Notes under the pieces: generated by a model
Seen by the model: the letters and a program-made list of their open reading frames with translations, nothing else
Database searches by the model: none
Told to the model about the DNA's origin: nothing
Shown here: positions 8,168 through 15,558 of the stretch, piece after piece
Layout: every line of letters begins with the position of its first letter
Numbering within the stretch: the first letter of the stretch is position 1
Position numbers and translations under genes: made by a program
Source: an uncultured Succinivibrio sp.
Lineage (GTDB): Bacteria > Pseudomonadota > Gammaproteobacteria > Enterobacterales > Succinivibrionaceae
NCBI GenBank assembly: GCA_900770725.1
Contig: CAAGLL010000099.1
Span: forward strand, 1 to 33,289
Reading direction: 5' to 3'
DNA: 33,289 bases

Positions 8168-8257
8168 GATCAGCCTTTAATTTCGCTGCGGTTTGACGTA
8201 TGTTTGAGCCATGCAGGGCGGAAACAGAGAGTCCCGCCTGATTTGGAGAATGGAAAA

Positions 8258-8371
8258 ATGGTGACAAGCCAATTGCAGCAACACGCCTCAAAAGGGCAGG
8301 CCCAGCGCCGCGCCCGCGCCTTCCTTCGCCCCCTTCCCGTCATGATGTGCATGCGCATGCGCGCATGGTAG
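8258..8371 (+). CDS. Candidate methionine-rich leader peptide upstream of metQ
   Basis: A 37-codon ORF with GGAG about 10 bases before its ATG, ending 129 bases before the metQ start. Its C-terminus is PVMMCMRMRAW followed by TAG, so four Met codons fall within six codons (8342, 8345, 8351, 8357), together with Cys and Trp. Clustered codons for the regulating amino acid are the mark of attenuation leader peptides, and the gene that follows encodes a methionine-binding protein. Against this, part of the ATG cluster comes from the GCATGCGCATGC palindrome at 8349-8360, and no clear terminator/antiterminator pair with a U-run follows. This is a suggestion, not an established gene. Confidence 0.35.
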   Translation: MVTSQLQQHASKGQAQRRARAFLRPLPVMMCMRMRAW

Positions 8372-8405
8372 TACGTCATTCAAAAAAGCACCCGTTTCTG
8401 GCATC

Positions 8406-8491
8406 GGCGCGAAAGGCGCCCTGCCGGTTCATCTGGAAACGCCGGAATCAATCCGGGCTGTATTAGTAGGCCGCACGAGCGGCCGCAAGGA
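8406..8491 (+). promoter_or_regulatory. Structured metQ 5' leader
   Basis: Three small hairpins follow one another before metQ: GGCGC-GAAAG-GCGCC (8406-8420), CCGGA-ATCAA-TCCGG (8442-8456) and GGCCGC-ACGA-GCGGCC (8469-8484). The last ends just before the ribosome-binding site AAGGAG. TATTAG at 8461 preceded by TG may be a -10. No MetJ-type box (AGACGTCT) or known SAM riboswitch core was recognised. Confidence 0.4.
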
Positions 8492-8500
8492 GAAATAGCA

Positions 8501-9292
8501 ATGAAACACTTAGGTCTTATTTCCGCCGCCCTCTTCAGCGCGGCGGTCGCGTTCAGCGCCCAGTCCTACGCCGCCGAAACCATCAAGGTCGGCGCGACCC
8601 CGGTCCCGCACGCCGAGATCCTCAACTTCGTAAAGCCCATCCTCAAGAAGGAGGGCTACAACCTGAAGGTCGTCGAGTTCAACGACTACGTCCAGCCGAA
8701 CCTCGCCACCGCCGACGGCCAGCTCGACGCCAACTACTTCCAGCACATCCCGTACCTTGAGAACTTCAACAAGGAGCACAACCTGACCTTGAAGATCGTC
8801 ACCGGCGTGCACATCGAGCCTATGGCCGTCTACTCCAAGAGCATCAAGAAGCTCGACGAGCTCAAGGAAGGCGCCACCGTCGCCATCCCGAACGATCCGA
8901 CCAACGGCGGCCGCGCGCTGCTGCTGCTCCAGAAGGCCGGCCTCATCACCCTCAAGGATGCCAAGAGCATCACCGCCACCCCGCTTGACGTGAAGGACAA
9001 CGCCAAGAAGCTCAAGTTCAAGGAGCTCGAGGCCGCCCAGCTGCCGCGCTCGCTCGGCGATGTCGACGCCGCGGTCATCAACACCAACTACGCCATCGGC
9101 GCCGGCCTGAACCCGCTCAAGGACTCGCTCTTCGTCGAGGACAAGGACTCCCCGTACGTCAACGTGCTCGTGGCCTCCGACAAGTCCAAGGACTCAGCTG
9201 GCGTCAAGGCCCTTGCCAAGGCCTTGAACTCCAAGGAAGTCGCCAAGTTCATCCAGGAGAAGTACAAGGGCTCCGTGTTCCCTGCCTTCTGA
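8501..9292 (+). CDS. metQ: Methionine ABC transporter substrate-binding protein MetQ
   Basis: The periplasmic methionine receptor of MetNIQ, 263 residues, in the NlpA/MetQ (Lipoprotein_9) family. Typical regions are TIKVGATPVPHAEIL after the signal sequence, DYVQPNLATADGQLDANYFQHIPYL, VAIPNDPTNGGRALLLLQKAGLI and DAAVINTNYAI. Unlike E. coli MetQ there is no lipobox Cys: the N-terminus ends SAQSYAAETI, a type I signal peptidase site near residue 24, so the protein should be soluble in the periplasm. AAGGAG lies 9 bases upstream of the ATG. It is separated from metNI by the repeat array and has its own terminator, so it is probably expressed independently. Confidence 0.93.
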   Translation: MKHLGLISAALFSAAVAFSAQSYAAETIKVGATPVPHAEILNFVKPILKKEGYNLKVVEFNDYVQPNLATADGQLDANYFQHIPYLENFNKEHNLTLKIVTGVHIEPMAVYSKSIKKLDELKEGATVAIPNDPTNGGRALLLLQKAGLITLKDAKSITATPLDVKDNAKKLKFKELEAAQLPRSLGDVDAAVINTNYAIGAGLNPLKDSLFVEDKDSPYVNVLVASDKSKDSAGVKALAKALNSKEVAKFIQEKYKGSVFPAF

Positions 9293-9344
9293 TTTGATGA
9301 AAGCTTGAAAGCCGCAGCCGCCCAGGGCGGCGCGGCAGGCCGTC

Positions 9345-9372
9345 AAGGGCGCCCCCAAGCGGGGGCGCCCTT
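9345..9372 (+). terminator. Terminator of metQ
   Basis: A perfect 12-bp stem (AAGGGCGCCCCC/GGGGGCGCCCTT) with an AAGC loop, followed by a short T tract, lies 52 bases after the metQ stop. Confidence 0.78.
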
Positions 9373-9461
9373 TGCGCATCTGCATCATCTGAAAAGGCGC
9401 GGCGCGCTCTTGGGCTTATACTTCAGGGCACGCAAGTTCGCAGATCCCATGAGGCGAGGCC

Positions 9462-11300
9462 ATGCCAGACATCAGCTTTGACTACAAGAGCTTCCTGAAA
9501 ACCGTGCCCGACCGCCCGGGCTCGTACCGCATGTACGGCGATCCTGACACGGTGATCTACGTGGGCAAGGCCTCGAGCCTCAAGAAGCGCCTCTCGCAGT
9601 ACTTCCTAAAGCAGGTGAACGTCAAGACCAACGCGCTCATCCACCACATCCACCACATCGAGTTCACGGTGACCTTCTCCGAGGCCGAGGCGCTGATCCT
9701 GGAGAACGAACTCATCAAGAAGTACCAGCCGCGCTACAACATCCTCCTGCGCGACGACAAGTCCTACCCCTACCTGCTGCTCACCAAGCACGAGTTCCCG
9801 GGGCTCTTCTTCCACCGCGGGGCGCGGAAGATCCCTGGCGAGTACTTCGGGCCGTTCCCCGACGCCACGGCCGTGCGCGAGTCCCTCAAGATCATGCAGA
9901 AGCTCTTCCCCATCAGGCAGTGCGCCGACAACGTGCTCGAGCACCGCTCCCGCCCCTGCCTGATGGCCCAGATAGGCAAGTGCCTCGCCCCCTGCGTCCC
10001 GATGACTGTGGAGCAGCGCGAGAACTACGAGCTGCAGGTCGAGAACGTGAGGCTCTTTTTAAAGGGCCGGGATCAGGAACTGCTCCTGAAGCTTTCCGAC
10101 CGCATGCAGGATCTCTCATCCAGGATGAAGTTCGAGGAGGCTGCCTCCGTGCGCGATCAGATCATGGCGCTGCGCAAGGTCCAGGAGCAGAACTCCATCT
10201 CAGGCGATCTCATGATCGACCTCGACGTCGTGGCCCACGAGATCCGCGAGGGCGTGGCCTGCGTCCACGCGCTCTTCATAAGGCACGGCAGGATCATCGG
10301 CACGCGCTCCTACTTCCCGAAGATCCAGGAGGGCGACTCGCAGGAAGGCCTGCTCGACGCGTTTCTAAGCCAGTTCTACCTAAGCCCGTCTAGGGGAGGG
10401 CAGTACCCGCGCGAGATAGTCACGGACAGCGAGAGTCAGGAGGCCCCAGCCCTTGCCAAGGCGCTTTCGGACTTGAGCGGGCACGAGGTCAAGATCACAA
10501 GCTCGGTGCGCGGCGAGCGCGCCAAGTACCTGAAGCTCGCTGTGGAGAACGCCGGTGCCTCGCTCACGGCCAAGCTCGCCTCCGAGTCCACCGCCAGGCG
10601 GCGCATCGAGGATCTCGAGCGCGTGCTCGGGGTGAGCGGTGTGCAGCACATGGAGTGCTACGACATCTCCCACACCATGGGCGAGCTCACGGTGGCATCC
10701 TGCGTCTCCTTCAACCGCGAGGGGCCGGACAAGCAGCGCTACCGCCGCTTCAACATCGAGGGGATCACCCCGGGCGACGACTTCGCGGCGATGCACCAGG
10801 TGCTCACCAGGCGCTTTAGGGATCCCAGGGAGGGCATAGTCCCCGACATCGTGTTCATCGACGGCGGCAAGGGGCAGCTCAAGCAGGCCGAGGAAGTCAT
10901 AGGCGGGCAGTTTGAGAAGGCGGGGATGCGCGCACCGCTCATCGTGGCGGTGGCCAAGGGCGAGGGGCGCAAGGAAGGGCTTGAGACCTTGATCCGCGGC
11001 TACACCCACGAGAAGTACCACTTGAAGCTCGAGGATCCGGCGCTGCAGCTCGTGCTGCACATCCGCGACGAGTCCCACCGCTTCGCGATCACCGGCCACC
11101 GCGGGCGCAGGCTCAAGTCGCGCACGCATTCGGCGCTCGAGGACATCCAGGGGATCGGCCCCAAGCGCCGCCAGGCCATCCTCAAGCACTTCGGCGGCAG
11201 CCGCGCGGTGATGCGCGCCGGCATCGACGAGCTCAAGAAGGTCCCGGGGATCTCGGAGGAGCTGGCGCAGACCATCTACGATTCGCTCCACTCGCTCTAA
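9462..11300 (+). CDS. uvrC: UvrABC excinuclease subunit C
   Basis: UvrC makes the two incisions flanking a DNA lesion in nucleotide excision repair. The 612 residues match the usual length (610 in E. coli). The order is: GIY-YIG nuclease domain (about 15-95; GSYRMYGDPDTVIYVGKA), which cuts 3'; a Cys cluster (QCADN, RPCLMAQIGKCLAPC), matching the reported iron-sulfur cysteines; a UVR motif that contacts UvrB (about 205-240; MKFEEAASVRDQI); an RNase H-like domain, which cuts 5' (ECYDISHTMGE and VFIDGGKGQL); and a C-terminal double helix-hairpin-helix (IQGIGPKRRQAIL, VPGISEELAQTIY). GAGGCGAGG precedes the ATG, and TTATACT at about 9416 may be its -10. It appears to be monocistronic. Confidence 0.97.
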   Translation: MPDISFDYKSFLKTVPDRPGSYRMYGDPDTVIYVGKASSLKKRLSQYFLKQVNVKTNALIHHIHHIEFTVTFSEAEALILENELIKKYQPRYNILLRDDKSYPYLLLTKHEFPGLFFHRGARKIPGEYFGPFPDATAVRESLKIMQKLFPIRQCADNVLEHRSRPCLMAQIGKCLAPCVPMTVEQRENYELQVENVRLFLKGRDQELLLKLSDRMQDLSSRMKFEEAASVRDQIMALRKVQEQNSISGDLMIDLDVVAHEIREGVACVHALFIRHGRIIGTRSYFPKIQEGDSQEGLLDAFLSQFYLSPSRGGQYPREIVTDSESQEAPALAKALSDLSGHEVKITSSVRGERAKYLKLAVENAGASLTAKLASESTARRRIEDLERVLGVSGVQHMECYDISHTMGELTVASCVSFNREGPDKQRYRRFNIEGITPGDDFAAMHQVLTRRFRDPREGIVPDIVFIDGGKGQLKQAEEVIGGQFEKAGMRAPLIVAVAKGEGRKEGLETLIRGYTHEKYHLKLEDPALQLVLHIRDESHRFAITGHRGRRLKSRTHSALEDIQGIGPKRRQAILKHFGGSRAVMRAGIDELKKVPGISEELAQTIYDSLHSL

Positions 11301-11330
11301 CCAGAAAACCTCCATCTCCAAAAACAAGAA

Positions 11331-11350
11331 GGGCCTCCCTGCGGAGGCCC
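11331..11350. terminator. Bidirectional terminator between uvrC and mcp
   Basis: A perfect 8-bp stem GGGCCTCC-CTGC-GGAGGCCC lies between convergent genes. On the minus strand it is followed by TTCTTGTTTTTGG, the better U-tract, so it serves the chemotaxis gene best. Confidence 0.7.
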
Positions 11351-11372
11351 ATCCTTCATGCGGCGCCGCCGC

Positions 11373-12986
11373 TTACTGGTACTTGAACCTGGTGACCAGA
11401 TCCTCGAGCTCGCCGAGCTTGCCCATGGAGTCGTTGACCTGGCTTTGGATCTGGCTTACCTGATCGGCAAGGCCCTCGGAGGACTTGGTGATCTCCTGCA
11501 TGTTCTGGGAGATCTCGGAAGTCGCGGTGGTCTGCTCCTCGGCTGCAGTGGCGATCTGGGCGATCTGGCCGGTCACGTCGCCTACCTGCGCGGAGATGTC
11601 GTGCAGCAGGGACTTGATGGTGCCGGTGTCGCCTGCCAGGGCGTCCATGTTGCTCACGGAAGTGCCCATCGCGTCGTTGGCGACATTGGCGTCGTTCTGG
11701 ATCTGGGAGACCATCTTGGTGATCTCCTGCGTGGACTTGGTGGTGCGCGATGCAAGCGCCCTCACCTCGTCGGCGACCACCGCGAAGCCCTTGCCGGCCT
11801 CGCCGGCGCGTGCAGCCTCGATGGCGGCGTTCAGGGCCAGCAGGTTGGTCTGGTTGGCGATGTCGTCGATGGTCTCGACGATGGAGCCTACCTTCTCGGC
11901 CTGGTCGACCAGGGTCTGCACCTGCTCGGCGTCCTGCTTGGACTTGGCGACCTGGTTGTGGATCTTGCCGATGACGCCGTCCACGGTCTCGGCGCCCTTC
12001 TTGGTCATCTCGTTGGTGCTGTTGGCCTTGCCAGCCGCAGTCTCGCAGTTCTTGGCGATGTCGCCGGTGGTGGAGACCATCTCGTCGGAGGCGGCCGCCA
12101 CGGTGATGGTGCGGTCCTTCGAGGCCTTGGACGCGCTGCCGATGGCCTCGGTGCCGTCCTTGATGGCGCTGATCCTGTCGATGACCTCGGTGGAGACCTC
12201 GTGCACGGTCCTGATGGAGTCGCTGAGGTTCACGCGCATGTTCTCAAGGCTGTGCAGCAGGTTGCCGAACTCGTCGGTGCGGTCGGAGTTGATCTTGATG
12301 GAGAGATCGCCCTTGGCAAGCTCGTTGGCGTTCCTAGCGGCGTACTTGAGCACTTTCACGAAGGCGTTGGAGAGCAGCACCGCAAGCAGGATGCCCACCA
12401 CGATGGCGCCCGCGGTAACCGCGAGCACCAGGTAGAGAGACTTGTTGGAGTTGAGCGAGCCGACCTTGGCGTTGAGGGCCTTGAGCTCGGCGCTGTTCAT
12501 CTGGTTGAGGATGTCCTCGGTGCTGTCGATGCCGGGGTAGACCTCGTCGGTGAAGACCTTGCGGGAGTCGACGCTGTAGCCCTTGTCGAGGAAGGGGTAC
12601 ATCTTGTCCTTGTAGGCGCTGATGAACGAGGCGGTGGCGATCTTGACCACCTCGAGGCGGGAGGGCTCGGCGGTGGCCTGCAGCGCCACGAGATCCTCGT
12701 TTATGCGGTCGATGATGGCCTGGGCCTCATTGGCAGTCTCGGGGGTGAAATTCAGAAGCGAGGCGTTGAAGGTGAACACCTTAGAGCGGAAGCGCGACAC
12801 GTCGTTGATCGTCCTCTGGATCACCGCGTAGTCATTGTTGAGCTTATGGTCGGCTTCAACGGCCACGCTCTTCTGCTGGATCGTGCCGTATACGGAAACT
12901 GCGGCGATGACGCAGGTGAGCAGGAGGATGAGCAGGAAAGCTGAAAGCAGCTTGGCTTTCACCGGCAAAGACTTGTACCAATGCAT
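11373..12986 (-). CDS. Methyl-accepting chemotaxis protein
   Basis: A transmembrane chemoreceptor of 537 residues. A short cytoplasmic start is followed by TM1 (about 11-33), a helical periplasmic ligand domain (about 34-183, probably a four-helix bundle), TM2 (about 184-207), a HAMP domain (about 208-262) and the cytoplasmic signalling coiled coil. The hairpin tip, which contacts CheA and CheW, is the highly conserved ARAGEAGKGFAVVADEVRAL near residues 390-410. The protein ends in TRFKYQ and has no C-terminal CheR-docking pentapeptide. AAAGGAAG precedes the ATG. Its presence implies a motile, chemotactic cell. The ligand cannot be predicted. Confidence 0.95.
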   Translation of the reverse strand: MHWYKSLPVKAKLLSAFLLILLLTCVIAAVSVYGTIQQKSVAVEADHKLNNDYAVIQRTINDVSRFRSKVFTFNASLLNFTPETANEAQAIIDRINEDLVALQATAEPSRLEVVKIATASFISAYKDKMYPFLDKGYSVDSRKVFTDEVYPGIDSTEDILNQMNSAELKALNAKVGSLNSNKSLYLVLAVTAGAIVVGILLAVLLSNAFVKVLKYAARNANELAKGDLSIKINSDRTDEFGNLLHSLENMRVNLSDSIRTVHEVSTEVIDRISAIKDGTEAIGSASKASKDRTITVAAASDEMVSTTGDIAKNCETAAGKANSTNEMTKKGAETVDGVIGKIHNQVAKSKQDAEQVQTLVDQAEKVGSIVETIDDIANQTNLLALNAAIEAARAGEAGKGFAVVADEVRALASRTTKSTQEITKMVSQIQNDANVANDAMGTSVSNMDALAGDTGTIKSLLHDISAQVGDVTGQIAQIATAAEEQTTATSEISQNMQEITKSSEGLADQVSQIQSQVNDSMGKLGELEDLVTRFKYQ

Positions 12987-13106
12987 GGTTTCTTCCTTTA
13001 ACGTTGTGTTTGCTCGCCGGGGGCCGAGGCTCCGGCTGGCTTCTTATGAATCCAAGTGCGCGCTGGCGCGTCCACGGGTTTGGATTTTACAACAAGATCG
13101 CTTCCG

Positions 13107-13136
13107 ATTAGTGGACGTAAGGAGCGTTCCTGTCAA
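13107..13136 (-). promoter_or_regulatory. Candidate promoter of the chemotaxis receptor gene
   Basis: Minus-strand reading gives TTGACA (13131-13136), an 18-base spacer, then ACTAAT (13107-13112), about 120 bases before the start codon. No flagellar sigma-28 (GCCGATAA) box was seen. The remainder of 12987-13343 shows no gene. Confidence 0.4.
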
Positions 13137-13343
13137 ACAAGCTCCCAAGGCGCGCCGCCACACTGCCCGCATAAGCTAGAAACGGCAACGTTTTCTTTTT
13201 CTTGAATGCTGGAATCAGGCAGCAAGGGGGTGAAGGGGCAAGGCAGGGCTTTGCAAGGCTGGGGATCAGGTGCCGCGGTGCCCTGCCAGCAGGGGGAAAA
13301 GAAGGAGGGAAAAGGCAAGCAGGGCGTGAGCGGAAAAAAACAA

Positions 13344-13365
13344 GGGGGCGCCATCTGGCGCCCCC
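13344..13365 (-). terminator. Terminator of the CsgI-like gene
   Basis: A perfect 9-bp stem GGGGGCGCC/GGCGCCCCC with a four-base loop. On the minus strand it is followed by TTGTTTTTTTCC, a classic intrinsic terminator about 30 bases past the stop codon. Confidence 0.82.
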
Positions 13366-13395
13366 GCCCCCGGCATGCCGGGGCTTTAGCTTCGA

Positions 13396-14169
13396 TCAGT
13401 GCGACATCACGTACTTGACGAACTTGAGCTTGGTCGCGTCGTCGGCGCTGTTGTAGAGCTTGACGAGCTGGTTGTAGCTGGCGCTGCCGCGGGTCGAGCC
13501 GCCGCTGCGCGAGGAGGTAGCCATGGTGTCCTCCTGGGCCACCGAGAGGCCCGGATCATCGAGGGTCTGGGTGGTCGAGTTCTCGGCAGTCCTGTCATTG
13601 GTGGCCTCGATGGTAGGCGCGCCGTAGGAGGTCATGCCGATGCCGCGCTTGCCGCCCTCGACGTAGGCCGGGGCGTAGAGGCGGTTGAGGCTCATCAGCT
13701 CCTGGCGGTAGTCGCGCCCGAGCACGAAGCCGTTCTCCGAGGTCATGATGAAGTAGGAGGCGTCGGAGGAGGGGATGGCGTTGCCCTTGGTGTCGACGAT
13801 GCGGATCTTCTGGGTGCGCGCATAGGTGTCGGCCTTGGAGAGCGACGAGGGAATGTCATAGTCGAAGGTGACGGTCTGGTTGGGCTTGAGGTTCATCAGA
13901 TCGATCACGATGGGGTTGCTCGACTGGACGAGCCTGGCGTCCGAGCCGCCCTGGAAGGTGTCCTTGAAGAGCACCACGAGCTGGTGGCGGCCCGGGCTCA
14001 GGGTCACGGTGCGGGAGAAGCGGCTGTAGTTCTCAGGCTTGTCGGCGCCGTCGACCATCTCCAAGGTGTAGTGCACAGGGAGCTTGAATCCGCTTTCGGC
14101 GAACGCGGCCGAAGCGAGGACCATGGCGGCAGCGGCCGCCCCGATTTTTAAAATCCTGGTAAATCTCAT
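13396..14169 (-). CDS. YccT/CsgI-family (DUF2057) periplasmic protein
   Basis: A secreted protein of 257 residues from the ATG at 14169; an upstream in-frame TTG at 14184 is possible but has no better ribosome-binding site. The N-terminus is a signal peptide (MRFTRILK, hydrophobic core, SAAFAES). The layout matches the YccT family: an early strand with SPGRHQLVVLFKDTF (compare GPHQLVFRVEKTI in E. coli YccT), a middle beta-rich part with an FDYDIPSS stretch, and a C-terminal helix YNQLVKLYNSADDATKLKFVKYV like the YccT tail. E. coli YccT (CsgI) inhibits curli fibre assembly in the periplasm. No curli genes are present here, and a Ser/Thr-rich linker (about 200-230) is extra. The family is likely, the role unproven. 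Confidence 0.68.
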   Translation of the reverse strand: MRFTRILKIGAAAAAMVLASAAFAESGFKLPVHYTLEMVDGADKPENYSRFSRTVTLSPGRHQLVVLFKDTFQGGSDARLVQSSNPIVIDLMNLKPNQTVTFDYDIPSSLSKADTYARTQKIRIVDTKGNAIPSSDASYFIMTSENGFVLGRDYRQELMSLNRLYAPAYVEGGKRGIGMTSYGAPTIEATNDRTAENSTTQTLDDPGLSVAQEDTMATSSRSGGSTRGSASYNQLVKLYNSADDATKLKFVKYVMSH

Positions 14170-14345
14170 TTCACGTACCAACAAGGGCTAATCACAGCAT
14201 TTGTAAAAGCCAGCGCGGCGCTGCGACGGCCGCGAGGGCTTCCGGGTGGCTTCCCGGGCCCCAGCCTTTTGATGGGGCAATCGCCGATGCCGAGCATATC
14301 CGTGCCGCAAAGCGGCATGGCACCAGCCTGTTGCAAACACAGGGC

Positions 14346-14354
14346 ATTATAGCA
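14346..14354 (-). promoter_or_regulatory. Extended -10 promoter of the CsgI-like gene
   Basis: Minus-strand reading gives TGCTATAAT, a perfect TGn-extended -10. It lies about 177 bases upstream of the ATG and just downstream of the porin terminator. No -35 match is seen. Confidence 0.6.
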
Positions 14355-14358
14355 TCGG

Positions 14359-14391
14359 AAAAAATTGCGCGGCGGCAGGGGGCCGCCGCAA
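14359..14391 (-). terminator. Terminator of the gph-porin unit
   Basis: On the minus strand an 8-bp stem (GCGGCGGC/GCCGCCGC) is followed by GCAATTTTTTCC. It starts 5 bases past the porin stop codon. Confidence 0.78.
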
Positions 14392-14395
14392 CGGT

Positions 14396-15532
14396 TTAGA
14401 ACATGTACCTCATGCCGGCGCTGAAGCGGCTCTCGCCGAGCGCGCGGTCGGCGATCCACTTGTCGCCGTAGAGCCTCTCAGGCTTGGCGCCCAAGTCGAA
14501 CTGGCCTTCGGCGTAGATCTTGAAGGCCGGGACCGGGTTCCAGGCCACGCCCATCGTGAGATCCTCGATGGCCGCGGCGTCGCGGTAGAGCTGCACGCCG
14601 TAGGCGGCCTTGAGCTCGATGCCCGAGGCGAACGCGTAGTCCGCGGCAAGCTCATAGTCGTAGATGTGGTGGGGCAGGCCCTTGTAGCGCGTGACGTTGT
14701 AGAGCGCCGCGACGTACAACCCGTCGCCCAGGTTCCCGTAGGAGATGGCGATGCCCTTGTTCACCTTGTAGCTGGGGTGGTGGGTCAGGCCGTAGTCAGC
14801 GTCTGACTGCGCGTTCCCAGCCTTCTGGCCGCGGCGGAACATCCCGCCGAAGAACTCGGTCTGATCCCCCGGGGCCTCCTCGTAGCTGAAGTCGGTGAAG
14901 GAGGCGCCGTAGGCGAACGAGACGCCGCTCTTGAACCTCGTGGCAATCGAGAAGGCCGCGCCAGAGTCGATGTCGAAGACCTCGTTTACGTTCTCGACGG
15001 CAGTCTGCACCGAGATCCTGGCGTCCCAGCCCAGCGCCGAGAGAGAGTACATGATCTGCCCGGGCACGGTGTCCCCGAAGATGTAGTAGTCGTTCGTCTC
15101 GCCGTCAAGCAAGTCGAAGATGTCGGTGACGCCGGCCACTGCGGCGTAGGCGTCGTTGCCGCGCCCCGCGATGAGCGTGCCGTACTGCTGGGCGTTGACA
15201 CCTGCGAACATGTAGCGCGCCTGCGCCGATGATCCCGAGTTGAAGGGCATGTCCCACTCGGCCATGCCGATGCCGTAGACGCTCTGGCTTATCTTCGAGC
15301 GGCCGGAGATGCCCAGCCTCGCGGTGTTCATGATCGAGTTGTCGGCGCCGGTGGTGCGCATGTTGCCGCGCAGCGATCTCGCCGCGTGGTCGTTCATGTA
15401 GGAGGCGTCGACCCTGCCGAAGATGTCAAGCGCGGTCCCGTCATTGTCGTAGACCGTGGCCGCCATCGCCGCCTGGGCGCAAAAGATTGCGGCTGCCAGC
15501 GCCGCGGCGATCCTGCCGATTCTAAATTGCAT
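14396..15532 (-). CDS. Outer-membrane general porin
   Basis: A 378-residue outer-membrane beta-barrel of the Gram-negative trimeric porin type. The ATG at 15532 is preceded by AAGGAGAAG and starts a signal peptide (MQFRIGRIAAAL, ending AAMAATVYDND). The mature start DNDGTALDIFGRVDASY is a typical porin first strand, followed by RLGISGRSKISQSVYGIGMAEWD and AGVNAQQYGTLIAGRGND. The chain ends in Phe (SAGMRYMF), the recognition signal for BAM insertion. The loop 3 region (DIFDLLDGETNDYYIFGDTVPGQIMYS) probably narrows the pore. It lies 26 bases after gph on the same strand, so the two are likely co-transcribed, an unusual pairing. Selectivity cannot be predicted. Confidence 0.88.
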   Translation of the reverse strand: MQFRIGRIAAALAAAIFCAQAAMAATVYDNDGTALDIFGRVDASYMNDHAARSLRGNMRTTGADNSIMNTARLGISGRSKISQSVYGIGMAEWDMPFNSGSSAQARYMFAGVNAQQYGTLIAGRGNDAYAAVAGVTDIFDLLDGETNDYYIFGDTVPGQIMYSLSALGWDARISVQTAVENVNEVFDIDSGAAFSIATRFKSGVSFAYGASFTDFSYEEAPGDQTEFFGGMFRRGQKAGNAQSDADYGLTHHPSYKVNKGIAISYGNLGDGLYVAALYNVTRYKGLPHHIYDYELAADYAFASGIELKAAYGVQLYRDAAAIEDLTMGVAWNPVPAFKIYAEGQFDLGAKPERLYGDKWIADRALGESRFSAGMRYMF

Positions 15533-15558
15533 TGGCTTCTCCTTAAGGGGGCTTTGGA

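Larger units (their letters stand above)
6562..8200. repeat. Degenerate tandem repeat array between metI and metQ
   Basis: About 1.6 kb without a recognisable gene, built of diverged repeats. A module starting with GATCAC (or a close variant) and running into GCGCAAGCGCT (or a variant) recurs at 6562, 6733, 6899, 7094, 7262, 7424, 7636, 7804, 7968 and weakly 8168. The intervals of 171, 166, 195, 168, 162, 212, 168, 164 and 200 bases repeat as short-short-long. This implies a higher-order unit of about 530-540 bp, present three times, each with three subunits of about 170 bp. Positional homologues keep nearly constant spacing. The core AGCGCAAGCGCT is itself an inverted repeat. No SD-led long ORF, tRNA or IS gene is seen. 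The function is unknown. Confidence 0.72.

Noticed and set aside
6562..8200. CRISPR array or REP/ERIC element
   Set aside because: The units are about 170 and 530 bp and diverged along their whole length, with no short identical repeats separated by unique spacers and no cas genes. I could not match it to REP or ERIC sequences.
8372..8500. A SAM riboswitch or MetJ operator before metQ
   Set aside because: No AGACGTCT-type repeats and no recognisable SAM riboswitch core were found; only short unrelated hairpins.
11358..12944. A long plus-strand open frame (528 codons) opposite the chemotaxis receptor gene
   Set aside because: It is the antisense of a well-supported receptor with HAMP and signalling motifs. 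Its Gly/Val/Leu/Asp-rich translation is typical of the reverse strand of GC-rich genes.
13202..13456. Small plus-strand open frames between the chemotaxis gene and the CsgI-like gene
   Set aside because: They run through a strong terminator hairpin and into the antisense of the CsgI-like gene, and have low-complexity Gly/Lys-rich translations.
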